Source: Adlercreutzia wanghongyangiae | GTDB lineage: Bacteria > Actinomycetota > Coriobacteriia > Coriobacteriales > Eggerthellaceae | Length of the DNA stretch: 64,000 nt | NCBI RefSeq assembly: GCF_035989245.1 | Contig: NZ_JAYMFF010000009.1 | Span: 186,001-250,000, forward strand | Direction: 5' to 3' | In this document: positions 1 through 8,334 of the stretch, piece by piece | How positions within the stretch are numbered: position 1 is the stretch's first letter | Layout of the letters: each line of letters begins with the position of its first letter | Program-made: the position numbers and the translations under genes | The notes under the pieces: generated by a model | The model's database searches: none | Told to the model about the DNA's origin: nothing | What the model saw: the letters and a program-made list of their open reading frames with translations, nothing else

Positions 1-1213
1 CCTCCTTAAGGCCCGTGACGCAGATGGCGCCCTCCTCGCCGTCCTCCACCTCGCGGCCGTCCTCGTCGAGCAGCTTCACGTTGAGCAGCGGCGAGGGCTT
101 GCCCATGGAGCCGGGGCGCGGCTCTACCCATGGGAAGGTGGCCAGAAGCACCGGGCCCTCGGTCTGGCCGAAGCCCTCGCGGATCTTCTTGCCGGTAAGG
201 CGCTCCCACTGGATGGTCACCTCGGCGTTCAAAGGCTCGCCGGCCGTGGCGAAGTTCTCGACGCTGGACAGATCGTAGGCGGCCACGTCCTCCTGCAGCA
301 TGAAGCGGTACATGGTGGGCGGCGCGCAGAACGTGGTGAGCTTATAGTCCTGGATCTTCTGCAGCAGGTTCGTCGGCACGAAGGAGTCCATGTCGTAGGC
401 GAAGATGGTGGCGCCGGCGATCCACTGGCCGTAGATCTTGCCCCAGCCGAACTTGGCCCAGCCCGAGTCGGTCACCGACATGTGCAGCTTGTCCTCCTGC
501 ACCTGCTGCCAGTACTTCGCCGTGATGATGTGACCGAGCGGGTGCGCGAAGTTGTGCTCCACGGCCTTGGGGTTGCCGGTGGTGCCGCTCGTGAAGTACA
601 TGAGCATGATGTCCTTCGACGTGACACCTGCCTCGCCCTGAGGCCGCTCGAAGGTATCAGGGAAGCCGGCGATGAGATCGTCGAAGTCGACCCAGCCCTC
701 GCGGCTGCCGTCCACAATGAACTTCTCGCGCACCGTGGGGCAGTCGGGCATGGCCTCTTCCACCTGGGTGCACACGTAGTCGTCGTTCACGGCCACGATG
801 GCGCGCACATCGGCGCTGTTGGCGCGGTATACCACGTCCTTGCGGGTGAGCTGCAGCGTGGCCGGGATGATGGTGGCGCCCAGCTTGCACAGGGCTACGG
901 CGCAGATCCAGTACTCCCAGCGGCGGCGCAGAATGCACATCACCACGTCGCCCTTGCCGATACCCACCTCGGCGAAGGCGTTGGCGGCCTGGTTGGACAG
1001 GCGCTTGATGTCGGTGAAGGTGAAGGTGCGCTCCTCGCCGGCGTCGTTGCACCACAGAAGCGCACGCTTGTCGGGCTCCACGGCGGCCCATTCGTCCACG
1101 ACGTCGAAGCCGAAGTTGAAGGCCTCGGGAACCTCGATGGTGAAGTTCTCGGCGAAGTCCTCGTAGGAGTCGAACTCGATACGGGGACAATATTTCTTTA
1201 GAACGTGATCCAT
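1..1213 (-). CDS. AMP-dependent acyl-CoA synthetase (3' end outside window)
   Basis: This enzyme would activate a carboxylic acid to its acyl-CoA using ATP, via an acyl-adenylate. The first 404 codons are visible from ATG at 1213; the C-terminal lid domain lies beyond base 1. The P-loop-like adenylation motif YFTSGTTGNPK sits near residue 205, and the GFGQTE motif and RPGSMGKP segment follow. It is a clear paralogue of the synthetase at 5622-7412, with the same opening (FNFGFDVVDEWA against FNFAYDVVDDIA). It lies downstream of its own XRE-cupin regulator and closes the VOR cluster. Family resemblance is to the medium-chain/aryl acyl-CoA synthetases. The substrate is not readable from sequence; branched-chain or aryl acids are inferred from the neighbouring 2-oxoacid oxidoreductase. 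Confidence 0.93.
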   Translation of the reverse strand, partial: MDHVLKKYCPRIEFDSYEDFAENFTIEVPEAFNFGFDVVDEWAAVEPDKRALLWCNDAGEERTFTFTDIKRLSNQAANAFAEVGIGKGDVVMCILRRRWEYWICAVALCKLGATIIPATLQLTRKDVVYRANSADVRAIVAVNDDYVCTQVEEAMPDCPTVREKFIVDGSREGWVDFDDLIAGFPDTFERPQGEAGVTSKDIMLMYFTSGTTGNPKAVEHNFAHPLGHIITAKYWQQVQEDKLHMSVTDSGWAKFGWGKIYGQWIAGATIFAYDMDSFVPTNLLQKIQDYKLTTFCAPPTMYRFMLQEDVAAYDLSSVENFATAGEPLNAEVTIQWERLTGKKIREGFGQTEGPVLLATFPWVEPRPGSMGKPSPLLNVKLLDEDGREVEDGEEGAICVTGLKE

Positions 1214-1241
1214 TAAAAACTCCTCGGACTTACTTCGTTGG

Positions 1242-1346
1242 CAAGGTCAGCGAGGTTTCGACAGGTGCCTGGAATTGCCCCGCCTTCGGGCCAAGCGTAC
1301 TTCGGTACGCGCCGAGCCCGAAACAAGGGGCAAGGCCAGGTGCCTG
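1242..1346. repeat. Imperfect palindrome between synthetase and regulator (repeat family B)
   Basis: CAGGTGCCTGG (1262-1272) faces CCAGGTGCCTG (1336-1346). Inside are TTCGGGC/GCCCGAA and a central GCGTAC-TTCG-GTACGC hairpin with a UUCG-type loop (1295-1310), so about 85 nt can fold as one stem. The outer flank 1242-1272 recurs, inverted, at 15023-15052. It could act as an attenuator or RNA-stability hairpin between 1401 and 1213; no T-run follows, so it is not a standard terminator. Confidence 0.6.
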
Positions 1347-1400
1347 TCGGAACCGCAGCATCAGCGTGTCCGTTCGTCCCGCCAGGGCGAACGGAACAAG

Positions 1401-1955
1401 TTACTCCGCGATGATGGTGATGAACTTGCAGGGCTCGGTGCCGTTGCAGCGCTGGCCGTGGGGGTAGGTGGGGTTGAAGTAGATGCTGTCGCCGGCGTTC
1501 AGCTGGATGTCGCGGTCGCCGAAGGTGAGGATGAGCGAGCCTTCCAGCACGTAGTTGAACTCCTGGCCGTCGTGGCACACCAGCTCTGCCGGCGCATCGC
1601 ACGGATCCAGGACCACCAGCAGCGGCTGCATGATCTTGCGGGCATAGCGACTGGCCATGTCCTCGTAGTGGTAGCCCGGGAAGCGCTCCACCTCCTCGGT
1701 CTCGCCGTGGCGCACCAAGTGGTAGGTGTCCAGCTTGGGTGCGGTGCCCGTGAGGATCTCGGTAAGATCGACGTTGAACTTGCGGGCCATGTGGTAAATA
1801 GCCGAGATGGGAATGTCCACCCCGGTCTCCTCCCAGGCGCGGTAGGTCTCGATGTCCACGCCGAGCTCCTCGGCCATGGTGTGGCGCGACACATCGCACG
1901 CCTCGCGCAGGCCCTGCAGGCGCTCACCCAAGTCTTTCAGGTTCTCTTCTTCCAT
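1401..1955 (-). CDS. XRE-cupin transcriptional regulator
   Basis: A 184-residue regulator with an N-terminal XRE helix-turn-helix (about residues 8-60: LGERLQGLREACDVS then TMAEELGVDIETYRAWE) and a C-terminal cupin sensor domain (about 110-182: CHDGQEFNYVLEG, then GDSIYFNPTYPHG). The family represses or activates nearby metabolic genes in response to a small ligand held in the cupin barrel. The start is ATG at 1955, before the repeat at 1977-2098. It sits directly upstream of one acyl-CoA synthetase, just as the homologue at 7510-8094 sits upstream of the other. Each probably controls its adjacent synthetase or the whole cluster; this is an inference from position. Confidence 0.93.
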   Translation of the reverse strand: MEEENLKDLGERLQGLREACDVSRHTMAEELGVDIETYRAWEETGVDIPISAIYHMARKFNVDLTEILTGTAPKLDTYHLVRHGETEEVERFPGYHYEDMASRYARKIMQPLLVVLDPCDAPAELVCHDGQEFNYVLEGSLILTFGDRDIQLNAGDSIYFNPTYPHGQRCNGTEPCKFITIIAE

Positions 1956-1976
1956 GTCAGTCCTTCTATCTTGTCC

Positions 1977-2098
1977 GGCCCGAGACGGGGCGGACATCCC
2001 CGTGCTCAAGCAATGGCTCGCTCGGCGGAACAGGACATTTAGTCCTGTTCCGTTCGCTGCGCAACCTGCGCGCGGGGACGCCCGCTCCGTCTCGCGCC
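1977..2098. repeat. Covarying palindromic element, copy 1 (family A)
   Basis: Outer arms start GGCCCGAGACGGGGCGG and end CCGCTCCGTCTCGCGCC; they pair with a few mismatches. The central stem is GGAACAGGAC / GTCCTGTTCC. Read on the minus strand, the conserved strands TTGCGCAGCGA and CCGAGCGAG...TTGAGCACGG match the other copies at 18903, 31271, 51960 and 53792. It lies between the VOR gamma gene and the XRE-cupin gene. Confidence 0.75.
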
Positions 2099-2119
2099 TG
2101 CCGCACTGCGACCGAAGAA

Positions 2120-2656
2120 TTAGGCGTTGATGCCGATCTCGATAGCCTTGCGGTTCTGCTCCAGCTTCTCGGGCTTGTTGGCGGGAACCACGTGCTCGAT
2201 GGCCGCATCCAGCGACGCGCGAGTGCAGAACTGGGTGGCAGCCCACAGCTTGCCGATGAGCACGATGTTGCCGAGGCCCTTCAGCCCCGCCTCCTCGCAC
2301 ATCTTCGTGGCGGGAATGCCCACCACCTGCACGCCCGCGCGCTCGGTCACGTTCGGTACCATGGCGGTGTCCACCACCACCACGCCGCCGTCGACCACCG
2401 TGTCGAGGAACTTGTCGAAGGAGGGCTGGTTCAGCGCGATGAGCGCATTGGGATCGAGCACCAGCGGGCTGCCGATGGGCGCATCCGACAGCGTGACCGA
2501 GCAGTTGGCCGTGCCGCCGCGCATCTCGGGGCCGTAGGAGGGCATCCACGACACCTCACGGTCCTCCATGAGGCCGGCCGTGGCGATCACCTTGCCAGCG
2601 AACAGCGATCCCTGGCCGCCGAAGCCGGCCACCACGCATTTCAGATCCTGGCTCAT
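2120..2656 (-). CDS. 2-oxoacid:ferredoxin oxidoreductase, gamma subunit
   Basis: A 178-residue gamma-type subunit of a CoA-dependent 2-oxoacid:ferredoxin oxidoreductase, which interconverts a 2-oxoacid plus CoA with acyl-CoA, CO2 and reduced ferredoxin. The N-terminal GFGGQGSLFAGK motif and the SYGPEMRGGTANC segment are hallmarks of this domain. The start is ATG at 2656, which overlaps the stop of the beta gene by one base (TAATG), implying translational coupling. The gene order ferredoxin-alpha-beta-gamma is that of VOR/KOR operons. Repeat 1977-2098 follows the stop. Confidence 0.94.
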   Translation of the reverse strand: MSQDLKCVVAGFGGQGSLFAGKVIATAGLMEDREVSWMPSYGPEMRGGTANCSVTLSDAPIGSPLVLDPNALIALNQPSFDKFLDTVVDGGVVVVDTAMVPNVTERAGVQVVGIPATKMCEEAGLKGLGNIVLIGKLWAATQFCTRASLDAAIEHVVPANKPEKLEQNRKAIEIGINA

Positions 2657-3510
2657 TAGTTGCCTCCTTCCGCATGGGCCTCGGGGTGGGCGATGGGACA
2701 TGCCGCGTTGCGGGCACTGGCGGCCTCGGCGGCGTTGGCATAGCCGTCGGCCACCACGTCGCGCACCACGCCCAGCGGATAATAGGGCAGCATGTTCTCG
2801 CGCATCCATGCGAAGGCGTCCTGCGGCGTCATGCCCCAGTTGGTAGGACAGGTGGACACCACTTCCACAAACGAGTAGCCCACGCCGTCGATCTGGTTCT
2901 GGAAGGCTTTCTTGATGGCGCGCTTGGCCTTGCGCACGTTCTTGGGCGAATCCACCGTCACGCGCTCGATGTAGGCCGGGCCGTCCAGCGAGTTCAGAAG
3001 CTCGCTCACGCGGATGGGGTTGCCCGCCGTGGCCACATCGCGGCCGTAGGGACTCGTCTGGGTAACCTGGTTCGGCAGCGACGTGGGAGCCATCTGGCCG
3101 CCGGTCATACCGTAGATGGCGTTGTTGATGAAGATGACCGTGATATTCTCGCCGCGCGTGGCTGCGTGGATGGTCTCGGCCATGCCGATGGAGGCCAAGT
3201 CGCCGTCGCCCTGGTAGGAGAACACCACTTTGTCGGGCAGCACGCGCTTCACGGCCGTGGCCACCGCCGGCGCCCGACCGTGGGCGGCCTCGATCATGTC
3301 GCAGCCGAAGAAGTCGTAGGAGATAACCGCGCAGCCCACCGGTGCCACGCCGATGGTCTCGCCCTCGATGCCAAGCTCGTCCATGGTCTCGCAGATCAGG
3401 CGCTCCACGATGCCGTGAGGGCAGCCGGGGCAGAAGTTCGTGACCACGGGGAGCAGCGAGTGGGGACGCTGGTAAACAACCTTCATGTCCTTGTTCTCAG
3501 CCTCGGTCAT
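2656..3510 (-). CDS. 2-oxoacid:ferredoxin oxidoreductase, beta (TPP) subunit
   Basis: A 284-residue thiamine-diphosphate subunit of the VOR/KOR complex. Visible motifs are NFCPGCPHG near the N-terminus (the CPGC pattern of this subunit), SYQGDGDLASIG (Mg/TPP-binding GDGD) and NNAIYGMTGGQMAPTS. I chose ATG at 3510 over GTG at 3519 because AGGTGAG lies at good spacing before it. The alpha gene ends at 3512, so the two are essentially contiguous. Catalysis occurs here: 2-oxoacid decarboxylation, or carboxylation in reverse, with electrons passed to the ferredoxin subunit. Confidence 0.95.
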   Translation of the reverse strand: MTEAENKDMKVVYQRPHSLLPVVTNFCPGCPHGIVERLICETMDELGIEGETIGVAPVGCAVISYDFFGCDMIEAAHGRAPAVATAVKRVLPDKVVFSYQGDGDLASIGMAETIHAATRGENITVIFINNAIYGMTGGQMAPTSLPNQVTQTSPYGRDVATAGNPIRVSELLNSLDGPAYIERVTVDSPKNVRKAKRAIKKAFQNQIDGVGYSFVEVVSTCPTNWGMTPQDAFAWMRENMLPYYPLGVVRDVVADGYANAAEAASARNAACPIAHPEAHAEGGN

Positions 3511-3511
3511 G

Positions 3512-4582
3512 CTACTCACCTACTTTCTCGTTCAGCGCGACGATGGCGGAAAGCACCTCGTCGGGGGTGGGGATAACGCCGCCGGCGCGACCGTAGAACT
3601 CCACCGGCACGCGACCGGCCACGGCCAGGCGCACGTCCTCCACCATCTGGCCCATGTTCATCTCCACAGACAGGAAGGCCTTGGTGCGGGGCACCAGGTC
3701 CTCCACGGCGCGCTCAGGGAATGGCCACAGCGTGATGGGGCGCAGAAGCCCCGCTTTGATGCCCTGCTCGCGAGCGGCGTTCACCGCCGAGCGCGCAATG
3801 CGGGCCGAGGCGCCGAAGGCCACCAGCACGATGTCGGCGTCTTCGGTGAGGTACAGCTCCGATCGCTGCTCGTTCTCCTTGATGACCGCGTAGCGCTCGT
3901 AACGCTCGCGGTTCAGCTCGTCCAGGTCCTCGGCGGTCAGGTACAGCGAGTTCACCACGTTATGGGGACGCTTCATGCCGTGGCCGACGGTGGCCCAGGG
4001 CTTCTCGGGCAGATCGCCCTCGGCCTTGGGCTCGGGCAGCACCACCGGCTCCATCATCTGGCCCAGAAGGCCGTCGGCCATGATCATCACGGGCACGCGG
4101 TACTTGTCGGCGGTGTCGAAGGCCGCAAAAGCGTAGTCGGCCATCTCCTGCACGGTGGAGGGGGCGTATACCACGATGTGGAAGTCGCCGTGACCGGTAG
4201 CCTTGGTGGCCTGCCAGTAGTCGGCCTGGGAGGGCTGGATGGAACCGAGGCCCGGGCCGCCGCGCTGCACGTTGATGATGACGCCCGGCAGATCGGCGCC
4301 GGCCATGTAGGAGATGCCCTCGCTCTTCAGCGAGATGCCCGGCGACGACGAGGACGTCATCACGCGGGCGCCGGCCGCAGCGGCGCCGTACACCATGTTG
4401 ATGGCCGCCACCTCGGACTCGGCCTGCAGGTAGGTGCCCCCCACCTTCGGCATCATCTTCGACATATAGGCCGCCACCTCGGTCTGCGGGGTGATGGGAT
4501 ACCCGAAGAAGAAGCGGCAACCGGCGCGCAGGGCCGCCTCGGCCATGGCCTCGTTGCCCTTCATCAGTACTTTCTGAGCCAT
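3512..4582 (-). CDS. vorB: 2-oxoacid:ferredoxin oxidoreductase, alpha subunit (VorB-like)
   Basis: A 356-residue alpha subunit that with beta forms the TPP-binding catalytic core. Features are GCRFFFGYPITPQTEV at residues 21-36, ESEVAAINMVYGAA, SSSSPGISLKSEGI and the GGPGLGSIQPSQADYWQ loop. Length and motifs fit the VorB type (2-oxoisovalerate or related branched-chain/aryl 2-oxoacids) better than the fused pyruvate enzymes. Substrate choice among 2-oxoisovalerate, 2-oxoglutarate and aryl-pyruvates cannot be settled from sequence. It starts with ATG at 4582, four bases after the ferredoxin stop. Confidence 0.94.
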   Translation of the reverse strand: MAQKVLMKGNEAMAEAALRAGCRFFFGYPITPQTEVAAYMSKMMPKVGGTYLQAESEVAAINMVYGAAAAGARVMTSSSSPGISLKSEGISYMAGADLPGVIINVQRGGPGLGSIQPSQADYWQATKATGHGDFHIVVYAPSTVQEMADYAFAAFDTADKYRVPVMIMADGLLGQMMEPVVLPEPKAEGDLPEKPWATVGHGMKRPHNVVNSLYLTAEDLDELNRERYERYAVIKENEQRSELYLTEDADIVLVAFGASARIARSAVNAAREQGIKAGLLRPITLWPFPERAVEDLVPRTKAFLSVEMNMGQMVEDVRLAVAGRVPVEFYGRAGGVIPTPDEVLSAIVALNEKVGE

Positions 4583-4586
4583 GGAA

Positions 4587-4793
4587 CTACCTTTCTACCG
4601 TGATGGCCACATCGGGGCACATGAGGGCGCACGTGGCGCAGCCCGTGCACTTCTCCTGGTCGATGCAATGGGCCGGATGGTACCCCTTGGCCGTGATGAC
4701 GTCGGGGTCCAGCTCCAGAATGGAAACCGGGCAGACGTCCACGCACAGGCCGCAGCCCTTGCAGAAGAAATCGTCAACGGTGATTCGTGCCAT
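4587..4793 (-). CDS. 2[4Fe-4S] ferredoxin, delta subunit of the oxidoreductase
   Basis: A 68-residue ferredoxin with two cluster motifs: CKGCGLCVDVCP near residue 10 and CTGCATCALMCP near residue 47. It carries electrons between the TPP core and soluble ferredoxin. ATG at 4793 is the natural start; a longer upstream reading has no family support. It is the first subunit gene of the VOR block, directly upstream of alpha. The clusters are complete (four Cys each). Confidence 0.95.
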   Translation of the reverse strand: MARITVDDFFCKGCGLCVDVCPVSILELDPDVITAKGYHPAHCIDQEKCTGCATCALMCPDVAITVER

Positions 4794-4861
4794 ATCTACC
4801 TTCTCTCGCGCTCGTATCTCCTCGCGGCGCCGCCCTCGCAGCGCCCTCTCTCGCTTGGCGT

Positions 4862-5620
4862 CTATCTGTCCCCGGAGGACCAGGGCAGTGAAACAAGCAC
4901 CCGTACAGGATAGCTTTCCGGAATATCGGCCAAGGCGGCCGACCCGGCGTTTTCCCGCTGAATGGCCGACATTGGCACCGTAATGCACCGCAACGGCAGC
5001 CCCGCTCGGGCAGCGGTTTCCCGAGCAAAGGGAACAGATTCCACGATGTGTCCCAAGGTGGTGTCGTCCTGCAGGTGCGAGTTGCCGGCCACCGCCGTGG
5101 CGGAAAGGCCGCTTTTCGCCTCGATCTCGCGCAGCACCTCCACCGCGGCGCCTGCGTCCTGGGTGAGGTTGCGGAAGGCGTTCACCACGTAGATCACCTC
5201 ATGGGGACCCTGGCGAATGGCCGCCGCGAAGCGCGCGAGGGCCGTGGCGCCCACGTCGTCGCCGCCCGCGTCGATGATAACCACCTGGCGCGAGGTCGCG
5301 TCCGCGGCGCGGCGGTCGTAGGCTGCCTGGATGGCGGGCACCACCGCGCCGGTGAGCGAGGGCACATCCAGGCTGGTGCCGACACCGGCGAACACCGGGG
5401 CAATGAGGCGCACCCCGGCGTCTTCCAACAGTGCCGCGTACTCGCTGGAGCGGAAGTACGGGTTCACCACATCCATATCGGCGAGGGTCACCTGCAAGCC
5501 GGCAGCGGCGGCATCTAACGCCAGGTTCAGGGCGAAGTTGGTCTTCCCCACCCCGTAGTGGCCCACGATGACGTTGACCGGCGCGAGTGCGAAGGGCACC
5601 GCGCCCGATCGGTCGGCCAC
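4862..5620 (-). CDS. P-loop NTPase of CobQ/MinD type, VOR-associated
   Basis: A 252-residue soluble nucleotide-binding protein. Walker A is GHYGVGKT at residues 20-27, followed by LADMDVVNPYFRSSEYA (the Asp-rich switch seen in MinD/ParA/CobQ proteins) and VVIIDAGGDDVGATALARF as Walker B and beyond. The lone Walker A Lys and absence of a deviant KGGxGK signature set it apart from classic MinD. The start is GTG at 5620, one base after the synthetase stop, so it is clearly in the operon. Its role is unknown; nucleotide-dependent maturation or regulation of the neighbouring Fe-S oxidoreductase is an inference from position only. Confidence 0.85.
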   Translation of the reverse strand: MADRSGAVPFALAPVNVIVGHYGVGKTNFALNLALDAAAAGLQVTLADMDVVNPYFRSSEYAALLEDAGVRLIAPVFAGVGTSLDVPSLTGAVVPAIQAAYDRRAADATSRQVVIIDAGGDDVGATALARFAAAIRQGPHEVIYVVNAFRNLTQDAGAAVEVLREIEAKSGLSATAVAGNSHLQDDTTLGHIVESVPFARETAARAGLPLRCITVPMSAIQRENAGSAALADIPESYPVRVLVSLPWSSGDR

Positions 5621-5621
5621 C

Positions 5622-7412
5622 CTAGATCAGCCCCTCGGGGGTCTTCGGCGCCTCATGCTGGGCCTTGTCGGCCTCGCGGATGGCCGCGCGGCGGATCTTC
5701 CCGTTCACGGTGCGGGGCAGATCGTCCACGTACTCGATGACGCGCGGGTACTTGTAGGGAGCGGTCTGGCGCTTCACCCACTTCTGCAGTTCCTCGGTGA
5801 GAGCGTCGGAGCCCTGCCATCCGTCGGCGAGCACTACCGTGGCCTTCACGGCGAAGCCGCGCACCGGGTCGGGCACGCCGGTGACGGCCACCTCGCGCAC
5901 CGCGTCGTGCTCCAGCATCACCGATTCTATCTCGAAGGGGCCGATGCGGTAGCCGCTCGACTTGATGACGTCGTCGTTGCGGCCCACGTACCAGTAGTTG
6001 CCCTCCTCGTCGCGCCAGGCGGTGTCGCCGGTGTGATACCAGCCGTCGTACATGGCCTCGGCGGTCTTCTCGGGGTTGCGGTAGTACTCCATCATGATGC
6101 CGGCCGGATGCGGGTTAATGCCGATGCAGATCTCGCCGGTCTCGCCGGTGTCGCACTCGGTGCCGTCGCCGCGCAGGATGGCCATCTTGTACAGGGGCAC
6201 GGGCTTGCCCATGGAGCCGGGGCGCGGCGTGGAATTCGTGAGGTTCGCCACCGTGAGGGGTGTCTCGGTCTGGCCGAAGCCCTCGTAGATGGTAAGGCCG
6301 GTGTGCTCGCGCCAGAAGTCGAACAAGTCGGGGTTCAGCGCCTCGCCGGCGGTGGTGCAGTACTCCAAGCTGGACAGGTCGAAGGCGTCCACGTCCACCT
6401 CGGTCATGAGGCGATACATGGTGGGCGGGCAGCACAGCGTGGTCACGCCGTACTTCCCCAGAAGCGCCAAGATGTCGGCGGGATCGTAGCGGTCGAAGTC
6501 GTAGGTGAGCACGGCGGCCTCCATGAGCCACTGCCCGAAGAACTTGCCCCATACGGCCTTGCCCCAACCGGTGTCGGCGATGGTGAAGTGCAGCCCCTCG
6601 GGGTTCACGTTGTGCCAGTGCTTCGCCGTGATGAGGTGCGCGAGCGCGTAGCCCGCATCGTGCAGCACCATCTTGGGGTTGCCCGTGGTGCCGCTGGAGA
6701 AGTACATGAGCATGGGGTCGGCCGCGGCGGTCTCGCGGCGCTCGAAATCGTCGGAGGCGGCGCGCACCTCGGTGTTGAAGTCATGCCAGCCGGCACGCTC
6801 GGCGGGCGCGGCGCAGATGCCCTCGGGGCCCGAGAGCACAGGGCCGGCCAGCTCGCCCGCGCCGATGAGCCAGGTGCCGTCGGCATCTTGGGGCGTGAGG
6901 CCCGCGCCGGCGGGGTTCACCAGGATGAGCGATTGCACGCTGGGGCACTCGGCTACGACCGCGTCCACGGTGTCGGCGATGTCGCCGACGCTCGTGCACA
7001 CCACGGCCTTGATGTCGGCGCCGCGCAGGCGATAGGTCAGGTCGTGCTCCTTCAGCATGAAGGTGGCCGGCACCGCCACAGCGCCGAGCTTCTGCAGGGC
7101 CAGCATGGTGAACCAGAACTGGTAGTGGCGCCGCAGGATGACCATGACGAAGTCGCCGCGGCCGATGCCACAGTCGGCGAGGAAGTTGGCCGTCTTGTCG
7201 GACCACTTCTTCATGTCGGCGAAGGTGAAGACGTGCTCCTCCCCCTCCGGGTTGCACCACACCATGGCGCGGCGCTCGGGATCGGCCAGGGCGATGTCGT
7301 CCACCACGTCGTAGGCGAAGTTGAAGTCGTCCGGCACATTCACGTCGAACTGGGTGAGCAGGCCGCCCTCGTCGTAGGCCTCGGTAACGTAACGCTCGTT
7401 GATATGTCGCAT
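5622..7412 (-). CDS. AMP-dependent acyl-CoA synthetase
   Basis: A full-length 596-residue adenylate-forming acyl-CoA ligase. Motifs in order are YFSSGTTGNPKMVLHD (about 222-237), YEGFGQTETPLTVAN, RPGSMGKPVPLYKM, WYHTGDTAWRDEEGNYWYVGR (A8 region), and a C-terminal PRTVNGKIRRAAIRE with the catalytic Lys of the lid domain. It activates a carboxylic acid to acyl-CoA with release of AMP and PPi. Start ATG 7412 has GAGGAA upstream. It lies between an XRE-cupin regulator and the P-loop NTPase, and is a paralogue of the synthetase truncated at base 1. Substrate is unknown; medium-chain, branched or aryl acids are plausible. Confidence 0.95.
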   Translation of the reverse strand: MRHINERYVTEAYDEGGLLTQFDVNVPDDFNFAYDVVDDIALADPERRAMVWCNPEGEEHVFTFADMKKWSDKTANFLADCGIGRGDFVMVILRRHYQFWFTMLALQKLGAVAVPATFMLKEHDLTYRLRGADIKAVVCTSVGDIADTVDAVVAECPSVQSLILVNPAGAGLTPQDADGTWLIGAGELAGPVLSGPEGICAAPAERAGWHDFNTEVRAASDDFERRETAAADPMLMYFSSGTTGNPKMVLHDAGYALAHLITAKHWHNVNPEGLHFTIADTGWGKAVWGKFFGQWLMEAAVLTYDFDRYDPADILALLGKYGVTTLCCPPTMYRLMTEVDVDAFDLSSLEYCTTAGEALNPDLFDFWREHTGLTIYEGFGQTETPLTVANLTNSTPRPGSMGKPVPLYKMAILRGDGTECDTGETGEICIGINPHPAGIMMEYYRNPEKTAEAMYDGWYHTGDTAWRDEEGNYWYVGRNDDVIKSSGYRIGPFEIESVMLEHDAVREVAVTGVPDPVRGFAVKATVVLADGWQGSDALTEELQKWVKRQTAPYKYPRVIEYVDDLPRTVNGKIRRAAIREADKAQHEAPKTPEGLI

Positions 7413-7509
7413 AAGGGTTCCTCGTTATGAAGTCGCAGGTGGGAAGATGATCGGAAATGAGGCGGCTCCGGCACTCGCGCCCCGGCAGGACGCGAGGTGC
7501 CGAGGTCGC

Positions 7510-8094
7510 CTAGATAATCTTCTCCCCCTCGGGCTTCATCACGATGGCGAGGAACACGCAGGGCTCCCCTCCTGTGGCCACCATGCCGTGGCCGCGGCCG
7601 GAGTCGTACATGACCACGTCGCCCGGGTTCAGAATCTCCTCGTGGTCCTCGTAGGCGAAGCGCATCTGGCCGGAGATGATGAAGTCGAGCTCCTGGCCCT
7701 CGTGGCGCGACAGGTGCACCGGCACGCCTTGCTCCTCCTCCAGATAGGGGGCCGTCACCACGAAGGGCTCGGCCAGCTTGTGGCGGAAGTGCGGCGCCTT
7801 GTGCAGGTACTCGAAGCCCGCGCGGCGCTTGATGGACAGCCCGCCGCCGGCGCGGGTGAGCGAGTAGCCCGTCAGATGCGGGTTCTCGCCGGTCAAAAGT
7901 TCGATGACGTCCACGCCGAACTTCTCGGCGCATTTGTACAGGAAGGTGAACGACAGATCCTCTTCCCCGCTTTCCTGGGCGGCGTACTCGGCGGTGGTAC
8001 GGCCCGTGGCCTCGGCCATCTCCTGCAGGGTGAGATCCATGTCCTCGCGCAGAGCGCGGATGCGCCCCGCCACCTCTTTGATATTCGGCTCCAC
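7510..8094 (-). CDS. XRE-cupin transcriptional regulator
   Basis: A 194-residue regulator: an XRE helix-turn-helix (VAGRIRALREDMDLTLQEMA, about residues 8-27, and following helices) and a C-terminal cupin (HEGQELDFIISGQMRFAYED; NPGDVVMYDSGRGHGM). Start GTG at 8094 with AGGAGG upstream. It is the first gene of the VOR/acyl-CoA synthetase operon and a diverged paralogue of 1401-1955. Family members sense small metabolites through the cupin; the ligand here is not known. The 98-bp gap to the synthetase may hold its own operator. Confidence 0.93.
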   Translation of the reverse strand: MEPNIKEVAGRIRALREDMDLTLQEMAEATGRTTAEYAAQESGEEDLSFTFLYKCAEKFGVDVIELLTGENPHLTGYSLTRAGGGLSIKRRAGFEYLHKAPHFRHKLAEPFVVTAPYLEEEQGVPVHLSRHEGQELDFIISGQMRFAYEDHEEILNPGDVVMYDSGRGHGMVATGGEPCVFLAIVMKPEGEKII

Positions 8095-8261
8095 GACCTG
8101 CGACCTCCTTTTCGATCTCGTTGGGTTTCCGTGTAGCCTGTTATTTTACTGACACCGCGGCAGTCAACATTTCCGATCCGTAAAATTATCGGCAACGCGC
8201 CCATAGTTTTTGCCGCCAACCCGCTATCGCCTCTGCCGAATAGCCGCGAGCGGAAAGCCGG

Positions 8262-8306
8262 GGAAACGAAAACGGCGCCCCGCAGTCAAAGCTGGCTGCG
8301 GGGCGC
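8262..8306 (-). terminator. Rho-independent terminator of the dnaG-def-fmt-rsmB operon
   Basis: On the minus strand GCGCCCCGCAG (8306 inward) pairs with CTGCGGGGCGC, followed by CGTTTTCGTTT. It starts about 30 bases after the rsmB stop. Confidence 0.85.
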
Positions 8307-8334
8307 TGCTGGCTGCGCGAGGACTCCTTCCGCC

